Assembly (NCBI GenBank): GCA_013396525.1
Contig: VWYX01000011.1
Location: 2,767,079 to 2,831,078 of the forward strand
Direction: 5' to 3'
DNA length: 64,000 nt
Origin: Chaetorhynchus papuensis
Lineage: Eukaryota > Chordata > Aves > Passeriformes > Rhipiduridae
Below are positions 52,109 through 61,436 of this stretch, in pieces. The position numbers and the translations under genes were made by a program. The notes beneath the pieces were generated by a model, which did not search any database, was not told where the DNA came from, and worked only from the letters and a program-made list of their open reading frames with translations. Positions within the stretch are counted from its first letter, which is position 1, and the number at the start of each line of letters is the position of its first letter.

Positions 52109-52127
52109 TCCCTTAACCAAACCTCAC
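52109..52127 (+). promoter_or_regulatory. U12-type branch site and AC 3' splice site
   Basis: TCCCTTAAC (52109-52117) matches the U12 branch consensus TTCCTTAAC at eight of nine positions. The presumed branch adenosine (52116) is 11 nt from the intron end CAC (52125-52127). Short branch-to-splice spacing and the absence of a long polypyrimidine tract are typical of U12 introns. Confidence 0.92.
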
Positions 52128-52292
52128 AGCTTTGCTGAGAGTGCCCGAGAGCAATATGAAAAGCTGTCCAACATGCACAACAACATGACCAAACTGTACG
52201 AGAATCTGGGAGAATACTTCACCTTCGATCCCAAAGCAATAAGCATAGAAGAATTCTTTGGCGACCTGAGCAACTTCAGAACTCTGTTTTTG
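52128..52292 (+). CDS. DIAPH2: DIAPH2 exon G: FH2 post, helix and conserved E-E-F-F-G-D-L
   Basis: The exon is 165 nt, 55 codons, in phase 0 at both ends. It starts AGC (Ser) after the AC acceptor and ends TTT-TTG before donor GTGAGT. The peptide reads S-F-A-E-S-A-R-E-Q-Y-E-K-L, M-H-N-N-M-T-K-L-Y-E-N-L-G-E-Y-F, then D-P-K-A-I-S-I-E-E-F-F-G-D-L-S-N-F-R-T-L-F-L. This is the C-terminal part of FH2, ending in the conserved F-F-x-D-L-x-N-F-R patch. The M-H-N-N-M-x-K-L-Y-E-N-L string is characteristic of DIAPH2. The start was chosen at 52128 rather than after the CAG at 52129 because only 52128 keeps the frame from exon F. Confidence 0.97.
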
Positions 52293-53810
52293 GTGAGTAA
52301 TACCTGCAAAATGTTACGTATCTTCTTATATCTTTTTTTTCTCCCGATTTTAATTCTTTCCTTGTCTCTCTGTTTTTTCTGTTACACTGAATTTTGTGGT
52401 TCGTTCCGTGGCAGGAAATGGGGTGAACGTTTCCAGAATTAATTAGATTTTGGTCATGACATATTGTCCTCCAGTGTGGAACTTGGCAACTCAGCTGTGG
52501 ATAAGGTTGAGACACGTGGGTAGTTAGAAAATACTTTTAAATTTTCAAATTTAATTGAACTTGAATGTTTCAGCTGTAGAATGAATCGGTTTTAATGGAC
52601 TTTCTTGGGGTGTAAAATTTGGGTACGTGGACTATCGGTGGACAAACCAAGTGTAAGGTTTCTTTCTGGTAGGCAAAAGATTTTCTCAGTAGAAAATGCA
52701 TACCATAAATAGTCCTTCTGAGCTCCCAGAGAAGCAGGGCTGGTTTCTGGCATTCCTTCATAATTTTAGAAAGTGGACAAAATACTTTCCCAGGATACTC
52801 TCCTAATGCTACCTGTTGAGTCTAAATCATTAATTATATCCCTCTGGTGCTACGGTCTCTATCATTTTATCTGTCCTTTTATCTTCCAAGCCTATTTTAA
52901 AGAAAGTTCCTCAGTACTGAAATGGACTTGGAAAATCAGTGTGAGGGATATTAACTGAACCAGCAATGCTCCAGTATAAAGTAGTGAAATCCAAGGCCTG
53001 TGTGCTTTGAGGAGACACCTCCTCCTGCTCAGCATCACTTGTGCCTCGGTCACTGCACTTGTTCAGGCACAGGCAGCAGTGGCAGTAATTGTAATTAGGT
53101 CTTTGGAGAATTTCCTGACTTATTTTATTCACTGGAGCAGAACCTTGTAGACTTTAGTGACACAAAGCTTCTTGTTCAGGGATCTAATTTTTTCCAGACA
53201 CTTGAGGAAGGCCTGGGGCGAACATTAAAAGTTCACAGTAAAGCATTTTTTTTTGTTTCTGTAAGGGGAAAAAAAAAATTTACAAAAAAGAATTAAGATT
53301 TTCTGCAACATTTTGATGCTTGCAAGAAGTTTCCCCAGAGGAAAAATATGCAGAAACTCCTTTAATCTGTGGGATTTACTTTTAAAAAGTAATAACTACT
53401 GATAAGAATTCAGGAGCAATCAGATAAGACTGAGGCTAGAGAACATCTCCAAACATTCCCTAGAGCATGCATGTGTATTAAATTTGCCCAGTTCACATTG
53501 CTGTAATACCTTCCTGCTTTCTCTAAGCGGTCCCATTAACTTCTTTCAGTATTTTGGTAATTGGCTGAAGTAAAATTCCAGATATTTTATAAATATTGAT
53601 AACTCATTTCCTCCTGTTCCTCATTCTTTTATGTTCTTGCTACTATTGCCTGTTATTGGTAAAGCTCCTTTCTTGTGCCACGAGCCAGTTTAGTGTAGAG
53701 GCTCAAAAGTTCTTCAGATTGCTGGAGCATCCCAGGAATTAAGTAAAGTATTTCAGCAGGACTTTCCTTTGCCAGTGGAACACAAGTCAAATTCAAGCCT
53801 GGAGAAGAAT

Positions 53811-53846
53811 AAAGAAAAAAAGTGTATTAAAGAAAAAAAGTGTATT
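53811..53846. repeat. 18-bp direct tandem duplication
   Basis: AAAGAAAAAAAGTGTATT is present twice in exact head-to-tail copies (53811-53828 and 53829-53846). Confidence 0.9.
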
Positions 53847-56800
53847 ATTCTCCAGGAGCTGACAACTGCAGAGAAATTGAATAAAAACTAGCAAAAAGGG
53901 TGGGTTTGTTATGGTTTTTTTTTTTTTTTCTTTTCCTCTTTGCAGTCAAAGATCCACTGGATAATAATATCTCTTGGATATTTAGGACTCTTCTGAAGAA
54001 GAAATATTTTTTAGATTTTTGTTGGTTTAGTCCTTTATTCCATTGAAAGTAAACACAGATTTGGATTGTCCTTGAGGACAACTGCAACCTGATCCAACAT
54101 CAAACCCAAATGGATCAGGCTCTTATCAAATGATGATTTATCAGTTGCCTGGAGCAAGATGCGAGTTTGCTCTTTTCCATGTGTGTTCTTCAACTTGCTG
54201 GCTCACACTTTATATCAAGTGACCTGTAATATTTTCAAGCTGACACTTTGTGAATGTCTGCTTTTGGTGGTGGTAGAGGATTGTAAAACATCCACCAAAT
54301 CTGTCCTGCCTCCATTTGCAAACACATAAACTTCCTTTCAGTCTGATTATGCTGTGGAAGTTGTATGGAATATGTACCTCAGCACTAGAGAGGAAAAGTT
54401 CTTTTTTCTTACACTGTTTTTAAATGTTTTAAACTTTGTTTGCTCTATGGGCTTCCTTTCAATGCAGATAGTCTTAAAGGTGAATTTAGAGTCTAAAAAA
54501 CCAAAGTTGTTTCTGAGGCAGGAAGAGGCATTTGTGGGTGTAGCTGTATGAAATGCAGAGAGGCTGTTTGGTTCAGTGAAGGGATATTTTTTTATCTGAC
54601 GGACAATTTTATCAGTGCTGTCTGCTTCCCTCACATTTGTGTAAATGCAGCTCTTTGAATAAGGAATTAAATCTTAAAGTACATGAGAAATGCACCCAGA
54701 GAAAAAGGGTTGTATTCCAGCTAAGTCAGGATTTAGGCAGGTGTGAGTCACTCATCAGCTGGCACAATGAGGGATGGGTTTGGTGAGACACCAGAGAAAT
54801 AAATTGTCCTTTTGCATCAACACTGGTATTGATTGATGGCTGCTGGGTGCCCTGCAGTGCAACATCCACAAACTGAAAATCTCCCCAGAACGAGAGCACA
54901 CATTAAATAATCAGCAAACTGAACACTCTTTATTGCTGGCCACTACTCCGGGCTTTTAAGATTTTGTAAGATTGATGTCCTGTACCAGACAGGACACAGA
55001 ACATCTGTTATCTGCCTTCATAAAAACCAGTTTTTACCACAGTGGATTCAGCGTCCTGAGCATAAATGTACCTGGGAGACCTCTTCTTCTTCCTCATATT
55101 TGTTTGTTTATAACTTGCTTCAAAGTCAGTTTCAAGCTCCGTGACTCAGGAATGGTTTTTTTTGTGGCTTTTTTGAAATGTCCCTAGCATGCAGCAGGTC
55201 GTTTGCTGCAGTAATAGAAATCAATGAATATACAATACATAAATAAATGCATAATAAACATCTGATTTACTGTGAAATACAATGCACAGTCAGGCTAAAT
55301 TCCCAGCTTTCAAACTCATAAATTGAGTTTGTAATTCAGGAGTGGTTTAAAAGAAAGGCTCTATTTATTCATTGTTCTCCCTGGTTATTTGTCTGGGAAT
55401 ACACTTTGTCCCTTCTGCCTAAAAAGTAACAGTTCTTTAATGCAGTCTGAAAGATAACAGTTTCCAGCTAGCAGGAAGCTATGGAAAAATAAAGAATAAT
55501 GAGCAAGAAGCATTTTCTTCAGCGAAATTTCCCAAGAGGTGGTATCAAAAGTGAAACCCTGTCCTTATTAACAGGCAATATACAGCGAGCCCTTCCTCCC
55601 CCTGCCCCAAACCCAAAATACAAACCTTCTGTAAGCTCTCTGAATTCTCATCTGAGTGCATACATCCACCTAGTGCTGAGCAGAAGAGGTTTTAATCATT
55701 ATTAATTCCTGAGCGAATCAGGAATGAGGTCCAGGCCAGGAAAGGATGCAGGTGGTGGAATCAGAAGCAAAAATGTTCATGTAGGAGCAGTAATTCAGCT
55801 TTATTTACAAGGGGTTAGTGCTGCTAGATAAGTGCTTTATTCGTGATGTAAAACACAAGGATGACATTTCTCTTGGAAGCTCCCCAAAAGATGTAAAAAT
55901 AAATAGTGATAAAAGAAATTAAACTGGGTTCAAGTACACTGTGTTGGCAAGTGTAGAAATAACTGCATAGATGGAGCTGGGATTTTGTTCTGCCCTAAGT
56001 TGTTTCTCTGTTGAGGTGGTTGCCTTTGTGGATGGGGTAGAGCACTGGATGTCATATTTCAGGGTAGAGGTGCCATTGAATAAGGAATATTTTCACAAGT
56101 AATAGGGGAAAACATGGTCTAAAGGAAACCATGAAGTTAAATTTCCTAATCTTGAAAGGAACAGGATTAAAAAGTTTTCTTTAGATTTTTTTGTTCCGTA
56201 TTCAGTGCTGGTAGCAGTAAGTCCAACTGAGAAATGTCATTATTTCCAGGCATTATCTTGGAAATTTGTAATACTCAAATGAGGGTTTTGAATCCTCATT
56301 CCACTCTGAAAGCAAAGCACAGTTTGGGATTTTGACTGTGGCAGAGCCGAAGCTGTTGAGAAGCTCTTGTAAAGCAGTGACTCCATCACCTGCCCTGAGT
56401 GAGTCCCTCTGGCCTGGTCCTGGCTCCAGCAGAGACCCTTCCAGGGGTGATGTGTGCAGGCTGCAGGTGCCAACACCTGCGCTCAGCTGTTCCTGAACAG
56501 CCCCGGCGTGTCAGAGTGAACCTGACTTCTCTCTAAAATCTCCACTGTTTTGTTTCACACACGCAGTCTCAGTCTCATCATTCTGTTTGTTCCTATATCT
56601 TATTAAGATAATTTGATAATTGGAATCCGCATTTGTCTTAATTGTGATTTCAGATTGATCGCTGCATTATTGCAGCTTCATTTAGCTTGCTGATGTTGGA
56701 GTAAATTACAGCTCGTTCACTTCCTTAAGTTAATACTTGCTTAGCACGTTCAGAGAGATCCAGGCAAGCAAATGGAATTGGATAATCCTGGCAGAACACA

Positions 56801-57558
56801 GAGGGAAGCACAAAGTGGGAGGTGAAAGAAACCTCAAGAAAAAAAGTGCAGCTGTGTGAGCGTGGGCCTTCAGTGTTGCTTTTTCCCATTTGTTATTTTC
56901 TTTTGGAGTGTAATGCCACACACCCTCTGGGATGCTTCCTTCCCTAGTCCATGTCTCTAAGGAGGCCTGCAAAATCTTTCCAGCCCAGGAAGTTTTATTT
57001 TGTTATTTAATTACATTATGTCTTTACATATTGCACTGTGTGGAATTGTCGCAGCCTTTTCTAAAATCTGTCCAGAATTTCTACCCAGAAACTTTGATAC
57101 CTTTCAACACGTCACATTCAAGGTCCTGCTGTTAAAAAGAGTAATTTGATTTTTCTGCTGGGTTCAGGCTTTTGTATGAACAGTTCTCACAGATTTACCT
57201 CAGAGTGAATTTTTGTTAAAAAGTCTAAAGGATTGTGCTCACGTGTTGGTGTGCCAGAATATTGATTTGTCTCTTCCTTGATCCAGAAGGATTGCTTTTG
57301 GAACAAAACAATAATTGGTCTGCCCTGGGCCTTGGTTTCTCTTTCAGGATTGTACCCAAACAGCCAATATTTGTTTTCCTGGGGTTTTCAAGTTGTTATG
57401 GGTTTGTTTTTTCTGGTGAAGACAAAGATACAGTTTTGTTTGTGTGTAGCTGTACTTCAGCTCCGTGTCTCTTTCAGGAGTAACCTGAATGAGGTGTGTG
57501 TGTTTATTCTGCTGTCCAAATATTGGTTGGAGGTGGAAAAAGTCCCAAACCTGTCCAC

Positions 57559-57598
57559 TCAGGGGCTATTTAATGATGTCAGGGGCTATTTAATGATG
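57559..57598. repeat. 20-bp direct tandem duplication
   Basis: TCAGGGGCTATTTAATGATG occurs twice head to tail (57559-57578, 57579-57598) with no mismatch. Confidence 0.92.
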
Positions 57599-60480
57599 AT
57601 TCCAGCTTACACAGTTGAGTAATTAAGTGACACCATGCACCTTTTCATTGGTAGTCTTAACTCTGGCTCAGTGAGCACTGCAACCCTCCTGTGCCTCACA
57701 TCACTGGGCAGTTTGCAGTGTTGTGTTTTTGCATCTGTGTACAGTTTTTAATCCCAGCTGAAAAGGCAGCAGCAAACCCCTGTCCCTGCCTGCCCAGGCA
57801 GCCACAGCTCCACCGGCCAAGCCCTCAATGTGTCCTGGCAGGCCCTGGACATTTGTGCCAGGGGGTGGCCCCGCTGCCCGAGCCACGGGCACTGTCCCAA
57901 ACCTCATCTTCTCTATTTACTGTTCCATGGCCACCCCTCAGGAAATTCAATTTGTCTGCTCTGCTTTAATACCAGCTCGTTACATCTCTTTTCCATTATT
58001 TTCGTAGGGATAACAATGTATTTAAATGTGTTATCCTCCAAGCAATACCCGCGAAAGATCTTTCTTTTACATGTAAACTGATTGCTCAGTCTGCTGTGTT
58101 TTAACTCTCTTTATTTCTGTAGATTAACTTCCAGTTAATCTGAGTTTGTTGTTCCTAATGACGTATGACTGAAGAAGATTATTTTGCTGCAACTTCAGCT
58201 GACATATTTTGCAGTTGCAAGGCAAATTTTGGGAAGGCCCGAGGGATCCCAGGCAGCCCTCATTATTGGTGCACGACCGCTTTGTAGCCAACTGCATCTT
58301 TAATATCCAGGGAGATTTGTGCATTACAGTTTGTTTTCTTTCTTCTGGTTTTTAATAATTTACCTTTGAGAGTCTATTTACAACCGTGTCGATGTGTGAA
58401 TGTGTTTGTCTGTCAAAACTTAAGATATGTACAGAATGCAAGAGATGCATTAATTTTTTATTTGCTTCTTAAGGAAGCCAAGCTGTAAACTGGCAGTCCT
58501 GAGTACAAGAGCTGCACTTCAGTAAATCCTAATAAACACAAGGGGGAACATCAAACTATGTGCCTCTCCAACTAACTCACTTAAAAAGAGATAATATTCC
58601 TTGCTGAATCTATTTCTCTGCTAGGAGAGACAATAATTTGGTTTTGTTTTTATTATAGCAAAGCAAACCCACACTCAAACTTTCTCTAACTTTTAATTTG
58701 CTGTTGAATTAGCAAAACTGCTTGCCCTCACGCAGCAACCAGAATAACAGAGGGTCATGAGCAGCACATCAGTAAAAGGGTTTTCTGCATTTAAATATTT
58801 CTGTCAGCTGAGATTCCCTTGGAAATGTTTTCCCTTTTTGCATGCACTTAGGTGTTTTCAGAAGACAGCATCTAGATGAGTACTTTTCAAAATGTGTTCT
58901 CAGGCTGTTGAGAAGGCTTTTATCCTTACCAATGGATTGCTTCTTTGTCTGATTTATAACTGGTAGATTAGTTTAATTAGAGAATAAATTTAGTTGTGTG
59001 GTAAATACCTATGAGGAGTAGTAAGTACTTAGTCACTGTGGAGCTACATTGCAGTAACAAAACTGCTGATTTTATTCCCTCTTTTAAAAGCAGGGCAGAT
59101 CACAGAGCTATTTTTTTCAGTCTTCAAACTGATCTTCACCTTTCGAGGTAATTCAACCTGCAAAACTACACAGAAAGGGTAACACTGGCATTTGATACTT
59201 AAAAAAACCCCTATTAATCTGGAATAGCACTGTTCTGTATTAAAAGAAATCCATTGCAACTCAAATGTTTGGAAGAGAAAAGGTCTAGGGGAGTATAAAA
59301 ACATGACAAAGGAAAAAAAGGTGAAAGCATGGGATTTCTTTTAATTTTATTTCATGTTTAACTTCAAACTGGGGGGTTCCCAAGTGACACTGTGGCAAGG
59401 CAGGGGCAGAGTCACGGCCCCTTTGTGTTGGATATTGTTGGGCTTTTCCACAGCCTGGAGAGTGAGGAATGCTGAATAATGAAGTATCCAAAGCCACATG
59501 AGAGAGAAAAATAACCCTTTGCAGTAGAACTGCAGAAAGTGAAACTGAAAGGATTGGTGGTGTAATTGAGGCAGAGCAAATTCTGTAGAAAGCAGTGCAC
59601 ACCTGAGTGAGAATTCTCTTTATTTACATTCATCATCAGTTTTGAGAAACTCTGAACAAATTTGTTAGCGATATTAATTCAGGTATGTTTATAAATATAT
59701 ATGAACATAGATTTATTTTGCTTTCTGATTTATTTTGCTGCACTGAATTTGCTACCAGGTGGGAGTATGTTCTTGCCAAGGATTTTTTTCCAGCTTTCAT
59801 CTAACCCTGCCTAAATGGAGAGCAGTGAATGGCACAACAAATATGAAATGGTTAAGAGTCCAACTGCCTGATGGAGGGTAATAACAAGCAAGTACATTCC
59901 AGGTGGTGGATGGGTGTAGGTAGATAAAAGGGGTACTCTCACATAGAGTTATCAGTATTTTGTTATCTCCCTGTCTTCAGGAACTTTAAACCTCTCTTTT
60001 GAATGGCTTTTTGTTTTCTTAATCAACACTGGTCGAATATCCATCGTGTTTTATGAAGTGCAGTCTGAATTTCCACAGAATCTTCCTTCAGATAAAACTC
60101 ATACAGTTGTGCTCAGAGAGAATTTCCAGATAAAATAACTTCAGAGCTTCTTTAGTTCAGTCTGCTGTAGTTTTCCTGGTAGAAAATATGACAGAATCTG
60201 TGATCTAATCACAGCGTGTCAGTGGCAGGGAGCTACCAGTGCAACCATGACATTTCAGATTTGCTTTCTCTCCCAAGACTGAGGGCATTTACTTCCATTA
60301 CAGCCTGGGAAGTTGCAGGAAAATGAAATCTCTGTCAAGTGTGATTGAATGTGCAGCGACAGAACTGTCCAAAAGCAAAAGGGATTAAACATTGATTTTG
60401 CCCTTTAGTTCCCTTTTTTTCTGAAAGAAAAGGTGTTTCTGGGGTTCCTGGTGCAGCTGGCTGGGTGCTGGGGCACCGAG

Positions 60481-60560
60481 TGCAGGTCTTGGTGCAGGTC
60501 TTGGTGCAGGTCTTGGTGCAGGTCTTGGTGCAGGTCTTGGTGCAGGTCTTGGTGCAGGTT
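60481..60560. repeat. Tandem array, 12-bp unit, six copies plus a partial
   Basis: TGCAGGTCTTGG is repeated exactly six times (60481-60552), followed by a partial TGCAGGTT. Because 12 is divisible by three, all frames stay open. The minus strand shows artificial open frames with H-Q-D-L or R-P-A-P repeats (60385-60788), which are not genes. Confidence 0.96.
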
Positions 60561-61300
60561 GCAGTGAGGCCATGGTTCCATCACCAGTGCCTGGTGTCCA
60601 GAGTCTCTGCAAAATGGGCTCAGCTGTGAGGGAAGGGCTGAAATGTGGTGTTCAACCTCCTGAAGTGGCATTTGCACACTGAGAGATGCTTGCTTGAATG
60701 AATATTCTGCATTTGGAAGCATTTGAGAGTCTTGGATTTGTAGTTTGCTAGTTTGTATAACCTGCTGTCTCAGAGACTTTACAGTCATAATCTAAAAACT
60801 CAGCTGTTTTTCCTTTCTTCTCCTGTGTTTTCTATATTTTAGTGATCCAGACTGGCTATTTCAACAAAAAATTTTGATGAATTGTAACTTAAATTCTAGT
60901 ACCTGAGCTTCAGCCACTTGTAATTGAATTTCCATCATAGTGGAAGCTTGGCTTCATCCCCACTCATCCCTCCCAAGAGCAAGGCACAGGTTTGAGGCAG
61001 ATTTGCAGTCTTAACAGGGAAAAATACAAACATGTTGCTGCTGAAACAAATTATTATTTTTCCTTCACCATAAATGCAAAGCTATTTCAGTTTCCATTGT
61101 TCTGATCAGCAATGCTCATGTGTACAAATAACGTGGGATGTTCTGTTCCCTCCAAGATTTCTGAGGATGCTCCAAGTATTGAGTCAGGTCCCTGTTTTTT
61201 TTTTTCCCTCTCATTGCACATCAACGCAGGATCTGTGTAAACCAGGTTATTTGGGGTTTCCTTGGTGGATGGAAACTCACATTCATTTCTTCTGATGCAG

Positions 61301-61436
61301 GAGGCATTAAAAGAAAACAACAAAAGGAGAGAGTTGGAGGAGAAGACGAAGAGAGCCAAGCTGGCCAAGGAGAAGGCAGAGCGGGAGAGGCTGGAGCGAC
61401 AGAAGAAGAAGCAGCAGTTGATTGACATGAACAAAG
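61301..61436 (+). CDS. DIAPH2: DIAPH2 exon H: FH2 end and charged helix before DAD
   Basis: The exon is 136 nt: 45 codons plus one base (G) of the next codon, between acceptor ATGCAG and donor GTGAGG. The peptide begins E-A-L-K-E-N-N-K-R-R-E-L-E-E-K-T-K-R-A-K, continues A-K-E-K-A-E-R-E-R-L-E-R-Q and ends K-K-K-Q-Q-L-I-D-M-N-K. It is a long, highly charged single helix leading out of FH2. In the family the next exon continues E-G-D-E-T-G-V-M-D-x-L-L-E-A-L-Q-S-G, which carries the DAD motif that binds the N-terminal DID and keeps the formin inactive until Rho-GTP binds. That exon was not found before the end of the window. A 119-codon open frame (61262-61621) is this exon plus intron read-through. 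Confidence 0.96.

Larger units (their letters stand above)
35118..52127 (+). other. DIAPH2: Intron F-G (17,010 bp), U12-type AT-AC intron
   Basis: The 5' end is ATATCCTTT, the full consensus of the AT-AC class of U12-dependent introns. The 3' end is CTCAC at 52127, and the branch site lies just upstream. It is the longest intron here. Inside are a CA repeat (38316-38332), a 19-bp duplication (38344-38380), an AAT run near 41212-41226, an LTR-like segment (about 50334-50716) and a CpG-rich patch (50840-51190). No exon-like sequence was found. Stretches at 36590-36660 and 46137-46200 have the low-repeat look of possible conserved noncoding DNA, which cannot be tested here. Confidence 0.92.
52293..61300 (+). 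other. DIAPH2: Intron G-H (9008 bp, GT-AG)
   Basis: Donor GTGAGT at 52293; acceptor ATGCAG ending 61300. It contains three small tandem repeats (53811-53846, 57559-57598, 60481-60560). A GC-rich stretch at 57770-57900 and the AT-rich stretches at 56570-56720 and 58124-58330 show no repeat signature. Open frames are not supported as genes. Confidence 0.82.

Noticed and set aside
60385..60788. Minus-strand open frames with R-P-A-P or H-Q-D-L repeats
   Set aside because: They arise from the 12-bp tandem array; no start context, splice structure or family match supports a gene.
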